Shown here: one piece after another, positions 25,198 through 33,796 of the stretch
Position numbering within the stretch: the stretch's first letter is position 1
Layout: every line of letters begins with the position of its first letter
From: JAAYZK01 sp964535025
GTDB lineage: Bacteria > Planctomycetota > Phycisphaerae > SM23-33 > FEN-1343
Length of the DNA: 36,860 nt
NCBI GenBank assembly: GCA_964535025.1
Contig: CAZHRW010000191.1
Span: 1 to 36,860 of the forward strand
Reading direction: 5' to 3'
Translations under genes and position numbers: made by a program
Notes under the pieces: generated by a model
What the model saw: only the letters and a program-made list of their open reading frames with translations
The model's database searches: none
Told to the model about the DNA's origin: nothing

Positions 25198-26111
25198 ACG
25201 GGTAATCCTTTCCACGGCCAGAAGGCCGGCTTTCGCTCGCCCGGCACCAGCAGGCGGATCCGCTGGGGCAGGACCTCGATGTCCAGCGGGGTGTCGGGCC
25301 CGGGGTCGCCGTCGACCTGGCTGGGCACCGCGCCGGCCGATTCGACACGCAGGTGGCGAAACTGGCGGTAGATCACGTCGCCCTTGAGCGGGTGCATCCG
25401 CAGCAGCGTCCAGGCGGCGTGCCAGACCAGGCGGGGCCGGGCCGTGCAGCGGAAGACGACCAGGTCGAACAATCCGTCATCGTACTTGGCGTCGCGGCAG
25501 ATCCGCAGGCCGACGGCGTAGCGGCTGATGTTCCCGACGAAGGCCAGGCCGGGGTCGTCGAAGATCACCTCCCCGTCGGCGATGATCCGCAGGGTCGGGA
25601 AGCTGTGCTCCCAGAACGTCCGCCAGATGGGCCAGAAGTAGCTCAGGTGGCTGATGTGGCCGGTCCGCACGGCGGCCAGGCGGCGAACGACCTCCCCGTC
25701 GAAGCCGACGCCGATGATCAGCAGGAAGTTGCGGTCGTTGACGCGGCCGACGTCGCAGTGGACCACGCGGCGGCGGCGGAGCGTTTCGACCAGCGCGCGG
25801 GGATGGGCGGAGATGCCGAGCTCCTTGGCCAGGAGGTTCTCGGTGCCCATCGGGCACGGCAGGAGGGGCACGTCGGTGCCGATCAGGGCGCTGGCGACCT
25901 CGTTCACGGTTCCGTCGCCGCCGACGACGACGACGGCGGGCGTGTCGCCGGGCAGGCCGCGGGCGTAGTCGGTGGCGTCGCCCGGGCCGCGGGTGACGTA
26001 CTCGGTGACCGCCATGCCCGCCTGGTGCAGCGCGGCCCGCAGGTCCGGCAGCATCTGGTCTTGGCGGCCGTAGCCGCTGCGGGGGTTGACAATGAGTTGC
26101 ACGGGTCGCAT
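25194..26111 (-). CDS. diacylglycerol kinase family (DagK/LCB5-like) lipid kinase
   Basis: A 305-residue protein of the diacylglycerol/sphingosine kinase catalytic family. It begins MRPVQLIVNPRSGYGR (the nucleotide-binding NPxSG), has the signature VVVVGGDGTVNEVASALIGT and PLLPCPMGTENLLAKELG, and the C-terminal beta-sandwich with GVGFDGEVVRRL and DGDPGPDTPLDIEVLP. The PMGTEN form replaces the more usual PxGTxN, which is within family variation. It likely phosphorylates a membrane lipid from the cytoplasmic face. The start is not supported by a good ribosome-binding site. It is co-transcribed with kdsA by a 4-base overlap, linking it to envelope lipid synthesis. Confidence 0.92.
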   Translation of the reverse strand: MRPVQLIVNPRSGYGRQDQMLPDLRAALHQAGMAVTEYVTRGPGDATDYARGLPGDTPAVVVVGGDGTVNEVASALIGTDVPLLPCPMGTENLLAKELGISAHPRALVETLRRRRVVHCDVGRVNDRNFLLIIGVGFDGEVVRRLAAVRTGHISHLSYFWPIWRTFWEHSFPTLRIIADGEVIFDDPGLAFVGNISRYAVGLRICRDAKYDDGLFDLVVFRCTARPRLVWHAAWTLLRMHPLKGDVIYRQFRHLRVESAGAVPSQVDGDPGPDTPLDIEVLPQRIRLLVPGERKPAFWPWKGLPV

Positions 26112-26243
26112 AATCTGTCGCTTTGTGACGGTCGGCCGCCCTGACGCCGGGTCTGCCGCTCCGGTCATCCCAATGATACCGTTTTCCCCGGCTGATGAAA
26201 GCCCGTGGAGGCTGCCAGCCCTTGCTGACATGAGGAGTTGCTC

Positions 26244-27605
26244 ATGGACGCCGATGCCGCCGAAACCACGGCCCAAGCGCCCGTCGACGCCGACGCCGTG
26301 CTGGATGAGATCTTCGCCCGAGATACCTGGTCGGCCCAGGAGTGCCAGGAGCTCTACGACGCGCTGTTCCAGATGAGCCGCGCCGCCGACCGGTTCCGCG
26401 CCCGGGTCAACGCGCTGGCCGCCGAGACGCCCGAGCCGTCGGGGGCCGCCGCGCTGAAGCTGGGGCTCGCCCAGTACATGCTCGGGGACTTCGAGCAGGC
26501 GGTCAAGACCCTGGCCGCGGGCACGGACAACAAGGATCGCCGGTGGTACCAGGCGCAGTGCTATCGCAAGATGGGCCGCTACGACGGGGCGATCGAGAAC
26601 TTCGAGCGCGCCGCCGACCGGGGCTGGGACGCCGGCGAGGCCGCCGTCGCCGCCGCCCAGTGCCGTTACCTCGCCGGCGAGCTCGACGAGGCCGCCGCCG
26701 CGGTCAAGGCGCTGGCCAACCACAGCGGTCTGGCGGGCTATCACATCCTGCGCGGGCTGGTCGAAGAGGGCGTCGGCGACTACGCCGCGGCCGCCGAGGC
26801 GTACAACGAGGCGCTGGAGATCGACGAGGACAACGAAGAAGCCCTGTTCCGCCTGGCGTACCTGCACGACATGCACGGCGAAGAGGCCGAGGCGCTGGAG
26901 TTGTACGAGCAATGCCTGGACCGCCCGCCGATCAACGCCAGCGCGGCGATCAACCTGGCGGTGCTCCACGAGGACGCCGGGCGGTGGGACAAGGCCGAAC
27001 AGTGCCTGCGGCTGGTGCTGGCGGTCGACCCGAACCATCCGCGGGCGAAGCTGTTCCTCAAGGATGTGGACGGCTCGCGGTCGATGTACTACGACGAGGA
27101 GGCCGAGCGCCGCTCCGTCCAGCGCAACGCGGTGCTCGATATCCCGGTCACCGACTTCGAACTGAGCGTCCGCGCCCGCAACTGCCTGCGGAAGATGGAC
27201 ATTTACACGCTGGGCGATCTGCTGAGGGTGACCGAGGCGGAGCTGCTGGGCTCGAAGAACTTCGGCGAGACGTCGCTGATCGAGATCAAGACGATGCTCG
27301 CCCAGAAGGGCCTGCAACTGGGCCAGGAGGTCGAGCCCGCCCCGACCCGCCAGGCCGCCCCCAGCCCGCTGGAGCGGCTGGCCCCGGCGGGGATCGACGA
27401 GTCGATCCTGGCCAAGCCGGTCTCCGACGTGGAGCTGTCGGTCCGGGCCCGGCGGGCCCTGGACCGCCTGGGGATCCTCACCCTCGGCGACCTGGCGGCG
27501 CGGTCGGAGTCGGAGCTGCTGTCGTGCAAGAACTTCGGGCAGACCAGCCTCAACGAGATCAAGCAGCGGCTGGCGGAGAACGGCCTGTCGCTGCGGTCGC
27601 GGTAG
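26244..27605 (+). CDS. TPR protein with two RNA polymerase alpha C-terminal domains
   Basis: A 453-residue protein. Residues about 65-300 contain TPR-like repeats (KLGLAQYMLGDFEQAVKTLA, then QCYRKMGRYDGAIENFERAA; AEAYNEALEIDEDNEEALFR; INLAVLHEDAGRWDKAEQCL). Residues about 300-362 and 390-453 are two copies of the RNA polymerase alpha-CTD helix-hairpin fold: VTDFELSVRARNCLRKMDIY with KNFGETSLIEIKTML, and VSDVELSVRARRALDRLGIL with KNFGQTSLNEIKQRL. In true alpha-CTD these surfaces bind UP-element DNA and activators. Here there is no alpha N-terminal domain, so it cannot assemble polymerase; it may bind DNA or polymerase partners. AGGAG lies six bases before ATG 26244. Similar proteins are known in Planctomycetota. 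Confidence 0.9.
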   Translation: MDADAAETTAQAPVDADAVLDEIFARDTWSAQECQELYDALFQMSRAADRFRARVNALAAETPEPSGAAALKLGLAQYMLGDFEQAVKTLAAGTDNKDRRWYQAQCYRKMGRYDGAIENFERAADRGWDAGEAAVAAAQCRYLAGELDEAAAAVKALANHSGLAGYHILRGLVEEGVGDYAAAAEAYNEALEIDEDNEEALFRLAYLHDMHGEEAEALELYEQCLDRPPINASAAINLAVLHEDAGRWDKAEQCLRLVLAVDPNHPRAKLFLKDVDGSRSMYYDEEAERRSVQRNAVLDIPVTDFELSVRARNCLRKMDIYTLGDLLRVTEAELLGSKNFGETSLIEIKTMLAQKGLQLGQEVEPAPTRQAAPSPLERLAPAGIDESILAKPVSDVELSVRARRALDRLGILTLGDLAARSESELLSCKNFGQTSLNEIKQRLAENGLSLRSR

Positions 27606-27622
27606 CGCCCGGCACGGCGCGG

Positions 27623-27669
27623 CGAAGGCCCGCGACGGATGGGAGCGTCCCGCCCGTCGCGGGCCTTCG
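27623..27669. terminator. bidirectional terminator between convergent genes
   Basis: A perfect 16-bp inverted repeat (CGAAGGCCCGCGACGG and its complement) with a 15-base loop lies 18 bases after the TPR/alpha-CTD gene and 17 bases after the end of the convergent cyclophilin gene. It lacks a long T-run. Confidence 0.75.
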
Positions 27670-27686
27670 GCGTTTGGGGCGGCGGC

Positions 27687-28196
27687 TCAGGCCCGCCGGA
27701 TGCTGGTGATGTGGATCGGCTCGATGGGCACGTCGTCGTAATGGCCCTTCTTGCCGGTCCTGACGCTGCCGATGGCCTTGACCACCTCCATGCCGTCGGT
27801 GACCTCGCCGAAGGCGCAGTAGCCGATGTTCGACGGGCTGGGGTCGCGGAAGTTGAGGAAGTCGTTGTCGGTGAGGTTGATGAAGAACTGGCTGGTCGCG
27901 CTGTCGGGGTCGGCGGTTCGCGCCATCGCCAGCGTGCCGGTGCGGTTGGGCAGGCCGTCGGCGGCCTCGTTGGCGACCGGCTCGTGCGTGGGTTTGGACG
28001 TCATCGAGGCGTCCATGCCCCCGCCCTGGATCATGAACCCGTCGATGACGCGGTGGAAGATCAGCCCGTCGTAGTAGTCCTCGTCAACGTACCGCAGGAA
28101 ATTCTCCACCGTCTTGGGCGCCAGGTCCCCGCGAAGCTGGACGGTGATCCGACCCTTGTCGGTCTCAATGTGAACGGTCGTCGGTTGCGTCGCCAT
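27687..28196 (-). CDS. ppiB: cyclophilin-type peptidyl-prolyl isomerase (cytoplasmic)
   Basis: A 169-residue cyclophilin. Core motifs are APKTVENFLRYV, YYDGLIFHRVIDGFMIQGGG (catalytic Arg in FHRV), TGTLAMAR, SATSQFFINL and YCAFGEVTDGMEVV. There is no signal peptide. It catalyses cis-trans isomerisation of proline peptide bonds. AGGAGAG precedes ATG 28196. Its first 32 bases overlap the end of the paralogous gene upstream, so the two form a coupled pair. Confidence 0.95.
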   Translation of the reverse strand: MATQPTTVHIETDKGRITVQLRGDLAPKTVENFLRYVDEDYYDGLIFHRVIDGFMIQGGGMDASMTSKPTHEPVANEAADGLPNRTGTLAMARTADPDSATSQFFINLTDNDFLNFRDPSPSNIGYCAFGEVTDGMEVVKAIGSVRTGKKGHYDDVPIEPIHITSIRRA

Positions 28197-28866
28197 CGTC
28201 TCTCCTCTGTACGCGTTTACGCTGCGGCGGCGGCAACGGCGGGCCGTCGTCGACTCGCCGGATCCGCCGGATGATCACCGGCTCGACGGGCACATCGGCG
28301 GCCATCGGCCCGGCCGCGCCGGTCGGGACGTTGCCGATCCGGACGGCGACGTCGAAGCCCTCCACCACCTCGCCGAACACGCAGTACCCTGCCCGCCCCG
28401 CCGCGGGGTCGGCGTCCAAGTCGCGGTGGTCGGCGAGGTTGATGAAGAACCCCGCCGTCGCGCTGTCGGCGCCCGCCCCGCGGGCCATCGCCACGGTCCC
28501 CTTGCGGTTGGGCATGTCCCACCTGGCCTCGTTGGCGAGGGTTCCGTGCGTCGGACGTTCCTCCAGATCGGGCGTCACGGCCCCGCCCTGAATGACAAAA
28601 TCCTTGATCACCCGATGGAAGATCAGTCCATCATAGTACCCCTGTCGAACATACTGCAGGAAGCTCGCGACCGTCCGCGGGGCCTTGTCGGCCCGCAGCA
28701 CCACCGTCATGGCCCCCATCGACGTTTCGATCACCACACGCGGGTTCGCCGCCCGCGCCAAGCGCCCGCGCACGAACACCCCGCCGACAACCAGCCCCGC
28801 CGCCGCCACGACGGCAAGGAGGATCAACACCCCGGCTCTCCTGCGGCGTGCGGAAACGCGCTCCAT
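28165..28866 (-). CDS. membrane-anchored cyclophilin-type peptidyl-prolyl isomerase
   Basis: A 233-residue paralogue of the next gene. Residues 1-11 are basic (MERVSARRRRA), 12-30 are hydrophobic (GVLILLAVVAAAGLVVGGV), giving a signal anchor and a periplasmic catalytic domain. Core motifs are KAPRTVASFLQYV, YYDGLIFHRVIKDFVIQGGA, KGTVAMARG, SATAGFFINL and YCVFGEVVEGFDV. The C-terminus adds about 30 charged, Pro/Arg/Asp-rich residues. It probably assists folding of exported proteins, whereas its downstream paralogue acts in the cytoplasm. The gene pair overlaps by 32 bases and looks like a tandem duplication. Confidence 0.93.
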   Translation of the reverse strand: MERVSARRRRAGVLILLAVVAAAGLVVGGVFVRGRLARAANPRVVIETSMGAMTVVLRADKAPRTVASFLQYVRQGYYDGLIFHRVIKDFVIQGGAVTPDLEERPTHGTLANEARWDMPNRKGTVAMARGAGADSATAGFFINLADHRDLDADPAAGRAGYCVFGEVVEGFDVAVRIGNVPTGAAGPMAADVPVEPVIIRRIRRVDDGPPLPPPQRKRVQRRDDGDATDDRSH

Positions 28867-28931
28867 GGATGCCGATTATGCGCGCCCGCCGCGGCCGGTT
28901 CAACGCCGCCATGCCATGGGGGCCCGTATTC

Positions 28932-29693
28932 TCATGTTCCGTGGCGAATCAACGGGATGATGCGTGTGCGAGTGTTCTCAGCCACATCGCGCAGCTCGTT
29001 GAACACGGCCGGGGGAATGTTGACCCTGGTTTCGCCCGGCTGGGCCCGCGCCCCGGTGAGCCGAACGACCCGCAGAAACAGCTGGAAATCCGGCTCGTTG
29101 ACGCTGCGGGTCAGCAACAGGTTATCCGCGGCGTTCTCGATCTGGGCCGCCTGGTCCTTCTGGGCAGAGGTGCTGATCGAAAACAGATAAGTTCGCCGGT
29201 CGGACCCGAGGAAGGTCTGCTTGATTTTCTCGAGGATTTCCGTGCCGTAGTGCGGCGAAAACAGCAGCAGATTGAGCGCTGAGCCGACAATGAGGATGCC
29301 CGGCCCCGCCTCCGGAAGGTCGGCGGCCGCCCGTGCGATGGCCTCGTCCCACACGTGAGGCTTCACCAGGTTGGCCCTGATGCTGCCGTCGGTGGTCTTG
29401 TGCCAGGTCTGGATCTGCGGATCCAGCAGGATGAACGACACCCGGTCAGCGTAGTCGTCCAACGACAGCCGCCCAAGCGCCGTTATGCCGGCGACCACAA
29501 ATGCCTTGTCGGGGTACTGCAGAGGCATGAAGATCACGCTTCCGCCCGCCTCGAGCCAGGCGATGGCAAACGCATTGGCCACCACCGGCTTGCCCGACCC
29601 GCCGGGACCACTGATGATGGTGGAACTGGGAATGCCGATCCCATCGGGCATCAATCGGTCGAGCCATTCAAAACCCGTACGAAGAAAAGTCAT
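28932..29693 (-). CDS. KaiC/RadA-like RecA-fold protein with altered Walker motifs
   Basis: A 253-residue RecA-fold protein of the KaiC/RAD55 type: TGFEWLDRLMPDGIGIPSST, then the P-loop region IISGPGGSGKPVVANAFAIA and a sensor region LFSISTSAQKDQAAQIENAA with DNLLLTRS. The P-loop reads GPGGSGKP (Lys35), with proline where Ser/Thr normally coordinates magnesium, and the Walker B strand reads ILIVGS (Gly137) where Asp is expected. It is therefore probably a pseudo-ATPase or nucleotide sensor. AGGG lies upstream of ATG 29693. It appears to be a single-gene unit. Confidence 0.75.
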   Translation of the reverse strand: MTFLRTGFEWLDRLMPDGIGIPSSTIISGPGGSGKPVVANAFAIAWLEAGGSVIFMPLQYPDKAFVVAGITALGRLSLDDYADRVSFILLDPQIQTWHKTTDGSIRANLVKPHVWDEAIARAAADLPEAGPGILIVGSALNLLLFSPHYGTEILEKIKQTFLGSDRRTYLFSISTSAQKDQAAQIENAADNLLLTRSVNEPDFQLFLRVVRLTGARAQPGETRVNIPPAVFNELRDVAENTRTRIIPLIRHGT

Positions 29694-30064
29694 GTCGGGA
29701 TCCCTTCATGTTGCCTGCCAGAGAATGGGCGAACCCTATCTCTTGAATTATAGGCGTGCTCGGACAAGGGCCCGACGCTCGCCAGGCGGCGCGGCGATCC
29801 GACAAGGGCGGAGATGTGAGCTTCGTCTTTCGCATCAGCCTAGACCTGTCGCGATGCCTCTTAACACGTAAATTTTTCTACGGTAAAGGCTTGCGAGGTT
29901 TCTGGCCGTGCTTGTTTTGCGCGGACGGTCCGGCTTGGCGGGGCGGAGGCTGTGGCCGCTGTGGCTTTCTTCGTCGTTGGCTGTAGCCCTCGTGTCCTTT
30001 GTGGCGACCTCTGTCAGCCTCAACACCCCGCAACACACAACGGTAATGGCCCGCGGCTGGTCAT
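29694..30064. other. 371-bp intergenic region with promoter box
   Basis: No convincing gene. On the minus strand TATAAT at 29752-29747 is a perfect -10 box 54 bases before the KaiC-like start; no matching -35 is seen at 17 bases. The remainder, including an unusually AT-rich patch (about 29861-29895), shows no repeat or RNA I recognise. Confidence 0.5.
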
Positions 30065-32596
30065 TCAGTACGTATCGGCGAGCGAGCGGACGGTCAGTTG
30101 GCGGCGGAAGTCGGCGGCTGTGAGCTTCTCGGCCGGGCGGGCGAGGATCTCGACGGGACGGCCGGGCAGCAGGTGGACGAAGTTGTCGGAGAACCGCGCG
30201 TCGGTCCGTTCCAGGGCCAGCCAGGCCCAGAGGGCCGGCTTGCGGGCGGTCAGTGTGATGCTGAAGGCCCCGTCGTCGGCCTTGCGGACGGTGGTCTTGA
30301 TCTTCGGGTCGGCCAACTCGAGCCGCTTCGGCCGTGCCAGCGTGACCATGTTGGTCGCGAGGACCTCCCCGCGGCGGCCTTCGAGCGTCAGCCAGACGAT
30401 CAGGTTCTCCGCCCCGTGGGCGCGCATCGACTTGGGCGCCACGCGGGTCCGCCGGCGAACGGTGCCGCCGTACCGCTGAGCATATTTGGCGAGGTTGAGT
30501 TTTCCGACCCGCTTGTTCTTCCGGGCCGGTGCGCGGACGGGCAGGCGCCCGCCGTCCAATTCCTTGCCGTCCAGGTCGGTCACCTGCCAGCGGACACGTC
30601 CGGCGACCGCGGCGGCGGTGTCGTTGGTCACGTGCACCTCGACGGTCGAGCGTTCGGCATCCTCGACGGCGGACACCAGGACCGGGGCGAAGAACCGCCG
30701 CGCCATGTAGTGCAGGGCCTTCCACCGGCCGAAGTAGTCGATCGACGCCCAGCTGGCCACGGGCCAGCAGTCGTTGATCTGCCAGTACAGCGTGCCCATC
30801 CCCCGGGGCATGGAGCGTCGCCAGTGCTCGACGGCGTACTTCATCGCCATGCCGTGCTGGATCTGGCTGAGCCACAGCATCGTGTCGAAATCGTGCGGCA
30901 GGCGGAACCAGTCGAGCATGTAGTGGATGATCGTGGCGTTGCCGGTCCCGCTGCGCTGGTGGTGCTCCATGACGGGGCTGGTGATATTGCGGTCTTCCGG
31001 CGCGGTGTAGGCCCGGACGGTCTTGGGCTCGGGGAACGACTGGAAGCCGAACTCGCTGTTGAAGCGGTGTTCGCAGGTGCGGTACCACTCGAACGGCTCC
31101 TTGCCGTGCCAGACGCCCCACAGGTGGGCGTCGCCGCAGGTGGGGTTGTTCCAGTCGCTGCGATCGCCGCGGGGGCTGTGCGCGCTGGACGGCCAGTAGT
31201 CGCGCTGGGGGTCGTATTTGCGGACCACCTGGGGTAGGACTTTGTCGAAGAGCGTTTTGTAATCGGCCCAGGACATGTGCCGGTCGGTCCAGGTGGGCGC
31301 GACGTTCATCTGCTCCATTTCGTTGTTGCCGCACCACAGCGCCAGGCACGCGTGGTGGCGGAGGCGCCGGACGTTGTCGACGGCTTCCTGGCGGACGTTT
31401 TCGACGAAGTCGGGATCATTGGCCGGCACGGCGCGGCAGGCGAACATGAAGTCCTGCCAGATGCACAGGCCCAGTTCGTCGCAGAGGTCGTAGAAGACGT
31501 CGCCCTCGTAGATCCCCCCGCCCCACACGCGGATCATGTTCATGTTCGCCGCGGCGCAGTCGCCGAGCAGGCGTCGGTAGTCGTCCCCGGTCAGTCGGGT
31601 GGGGAACTGGTCGGCGGGGATCCAGTTGCCGCCCTTGGCGAAGAAGGGTACGCCGTTGACGACGAACTGGAACGACTCGCCCCACTTGTCGGCGTGGCGG
31701 TCGAGTCGGAGTGTTCGCAGGCCGACGCGGCGGGTGGTGGTGTCGAGCACGACACCGTCGGCGTCGACGAGGTCGACGATCACCTCGTAGAGCGGCTGAT
31801 CGCCCATGCCGTTGGGCCACCAGAGGGCGGGTTTGGCGATCGCCACCGAGACCGACCCGGCCCCGCGGCGGAGGACGACGGTAGCTTCGGCGACGGTGCG
31901 GTTTTTCAGGCGGATCGTCACGTTGGCCGCCATGCCGGGCCGTCCGTGCCGCTCGGCCTCGACGGCGATGCCGAGGTCGACGCGCCCGCGGCCGTGATGC
32001 TGGGCGACGGCGAGGTCGGTGATCCGTCCCTCGTCGAAGCCGATCAGCCTCAGCGGCCGCCAGATGCCGCACGTCGGCAGCGACGGGCCCCAGTCCCAGC
32101 CGTAGTTGGACTGCGACTTGCGGATCGTGCTCCGCCCCGGCCACGCCCACAGTGAATGGCCCTGCGCGACCAGGGCCCCGTCGCCCATCCGCTTCAGTTG
32201 GAGCGGCAGCGGGGAATCAAACCGTACGGCGAGGGTGTTCGTGCCCGGGCGGACCAGGCGGGTGACGTCGAATTCCCAGGTGCGGAACTGGTTCTCTGTG
32301 GCGCCGACGCGGCGGTTGTTCACCGTCACCGTCGCGACCGTATCGAGCCCGTCGCACTGCAGCACGATGCGGCGGTGGCCGCAGAACGCCTCGGACAGCT
32401 CGAAGCTCCGCTCGTACGTCCACGCGGCCTTGCCCACCCACTGCACGTCGATCTCGTGGGTGCGATAGAACGGGTCGGGGATCTGCCCCGCCGCGATCAG
32501 GTCGGTGTGAATGCACCCCGGCACCGTCGCCGGCAGCGACATCGCCGGCTTGCTCGAGTGGACCTCCCACGCCCCGCACAGGTCAACAACGTCCAT
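30065..32596 (-). CDS. GH2 beta-mannosidase
   Basis: An 843-residue glycoside hydrolase family 2 enzyme of the beta-mannosidase type, removing terminal beta-mannosyl units from oligosaccharides. Domains in order are the sugar-binding jelly roll (about 1-180; SLPATVPGCIHTDLIAAGQI, SNYGWDWGP), an immunoglobulin-like domain (to about 295), the TIM barrel (about 300-620; FFAKGGNWIPADQF, MIRVWGGGIYE) and C-terminal beta domains. The acid/base is Glu426 in LWCGNNEMEQ and the nucleophile Glu515 in NSEFGFQSFPEP, both present. No signal peptide is seen, so it is probably cytoplasmic, working on imported oligosaccharides with the GH130 phosphorylase. It is divergent from the CE7 esterase with about 156 bases between starts. 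Confidence 0.95.
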   Translation of the reverse strand: MDVVDLCGAWEVHSSKPAMSLPATVPGCIHTDLIAAGQIPDPFYRTHEIDVQWVGKAAWTYERSFELSEAFCGHRRIVLQCDGLDTVATVTVNNRRVGATENQFRTWEFDVTRLVRPGTNTLAVRFDSPLPLQLKRMGDGALVAQGHSLWAWPGRSTIRKSQSNYGWDWGPSLPTCGIWRPLRLIGFDEGRITDLAVAQHHGRGRVDLGIAVEAERHGRPGMAANVTIRLKNRTVAEATVVLRRGAGSVSVAIAKPALWWPNGMGDQPLYEVIVDLVDADGVVLDTTTRRVGLRTLRLDRHADKWGESFQFVVNGVPFFAKGGNWIPADQFPTRLTGDDYRRLLGDCAAANMNMIRVWGGGIYEGDVFYDLCDELGLCIWQDFMFACRAVPANDPDFVENVRQEAVDNVRRLRHHACLALWCGNNEMEQMNVAPTWTDRHMSWADYKTLFDKVLPQVVRKYDPQRDYWPSSAHSPRGDRSDWNNPTCGDAHLWGVWHGKEPFEWYRTCEHRFNSEFGFQSFPEPKTVRAYTAPEDRNITSPVMEHHQRSGTGNATIIHYMLDWFRLPHDFDTMLWLSQIQHGMAMKYAVEHWRRSMPRGMGTLYWQINDCWPVASWASIDYFGRWKALHYMARRFFAPVLVSAVEDAERSTVEVHVTNDTAAAVAGRVRWQVTDLDGKELDGGRLPVRAPARKNKRVGKLNLAKYAQRYGGTVRRRTRVAPKSMRAHGAENLIVWLTLEGRRGEVLATNMVTLARPKRLELADPKIKTTVRKADDGAFSITLTARKPALWAWLALERTDARFSDNFVHLLPGRPVEILARPAEKLTAADFRRQLTVRSLADTY

Positions 32597-32752
32597 GATG
32601 CGTCTCCTCGCAATGGCTTGACTGTTTGACGCCCCGAATCGCCGGTACTGTAGGGGGGCCGATCCGACGTGTCAAATGCAATCGACGGTGACCTTGCCCG
32701 ACGCGGGCGTTCGGGTACACTGGCGGCCAACGGTTTTTTCAGGAGAACCCCG

Positions 32753-33715
32753 ATGCCTTTGATGTTCGACATGCCGCTGGAGCAGTTGAAGACCTATTCG
32801 GGCATCAACCCGCGTCCGGCGGACTTCGAGGCGTACTGGGAGCGGGCCCTGGCGGAGATGTGGGCGACCGACCCGGCGCCGACGATCACGCCGGCGGCGT
32901 TCGAGGCGCCCTTCGCCGAGTGCTCGGACCTGCTGTTCACCGGCGTCGGCGGCGCGCGGATCTACGCCAAGCTGATGCGGCCGAACGCTGTCGCCGCGCC
33001 CGGGCCGGCGCTGCTGATGTTCCACGGTTACAGCGGCTCCAGCGGCGACTGGCTGAACGGCCTGGCCTACGCGGCGGCGGGGTTCACCGTGGCCTCGATG
33101 GACTGCCGCGGGCAGGGCGGCCTCAGCGAAGACGCCGGCGGAGTGCGGGGCAATACCCTGCACGGGCACATTATCCGCGGGCTGGACGACGAGCCGGACA
33201 AGCTGCTCTATCGCCAGGTCTTCCTCGACACCGCCCAACTGGCCCGCGTGGTGATGGCGCTCGACGAGGTCGACCCCGCCCGCGTCGGCGCCACCGGCGG
33301 CAGCCAGGGCGGCGGGCTGACGCTGGCCTGCGCGGCGCTGGTCCCGTCGATCAAGCGGGCCGCGCCGACCTTCCCGTTCCTCAGCGATTACCGCCGCGTC
33401 TGGGCGATGGACCAGGCCAAGGGCGCGTACGGCGAACTGGCCGAGTACTTCCGCCGGTTCGACCCCCTGCACGAGCGGGAGGAGACGATCTTCACCACGC
33501 TGGGCTACATCGACGTCCAGCACCTGGCCCCCCGGATCGAGGCCGAGGTCTGCATGGCGGTCGGCCTGATGGACACGACCTGCCCGCCGTCGACCCAGTT
33601 CGCGGCATACAACAAGATCACCTCGGCCAAGTCGCTGGTGATCTACCCCGACTTCGCCCACGAGGCCCTGCCGGGCCTGTCGGATCGCACCTTCCAGTTC
33701 ATGCGCGCCCTGTAG
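32753..33715 (+). CDS. CE7 family acetyl xylan esterase / cephalosporin-C deacetylase-like
   Basis: A 320-residue alpha/beta hydrolase of carbohydrate esterase family 7. It begins MPLMFDMPLEQLKTYSGINP, typical of this family, and carries its three signature motifs: RGQ in MDCRGQGGLSED, the nucleophile Ser184 in GGSQGGG, and HE with His303 in FAHEALPG; the acid Asp lies in GLMDTTCPPS. It removes acetyl groups from small acetylated sugars and xylo- or manno-oligosaccharides, and proteins of this family are cytoplasmic. AGGAGA lies upstream of ATG 32753. Its position divergent from a beta-mannosidase suggests de-acetylation of acetylated mannan or xylan fragments. Confidence 0.95.
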   Translation: MPLMFDMPLEQLKTYSGINPRPADFEAYWERALAEMWATDPAPTITPAAFEAPFAECSDLLFTGVGGARIYAKLMRPNAVAAPGPALLMFHGYSGSSGDWLNGLAYAAAGFTVASMDCRGQGGLSEDAGGVRGNTLHGHIIRGLDDEPDKLLYRQVFLDTAQLARVVMALDEVDPARVGATGGSQGGGLTLACAALVPSIKRAAPTFPFLSDYRRVWAMDQAKGAYGELAEYFRRFDPLHEREETIFTTLGYIDVQHLAPRIEAEVCMAVGLMDTTCPPSTQFAAYNKITSAKSLVIYPDFAHEALPGLSDRTFQFMRAL

Positions 33716-33732
33716 TCGCCCGCGCAAACGAC

Positions 33733-33770
33733 GGCCGGGCGGCGCGCGAACCCAGTCGCGCCGCCCGGCC
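33733..33770. terminator. bidirectional terminator-like hairpin
   Basis: A perfect 14-bp stem (GGCCGGGCGGCGCG) with a 10-base loop lies 17 bases after the CE7 stop and 26 bases after the end of the convergent PEP-CTERM gene. Confidence 0.7.
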
Positions 33771-33796
33771 GGAACACATGGCCCATCGCCTGACGG

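Noticed and set aside
29835..31349. A 504-codon minus-strand frame overlapping the beta-mannosidase
   Set aside because: It is a shifted frame of the mannosidase gene, with Arg/Pro-rich composition and no domain.
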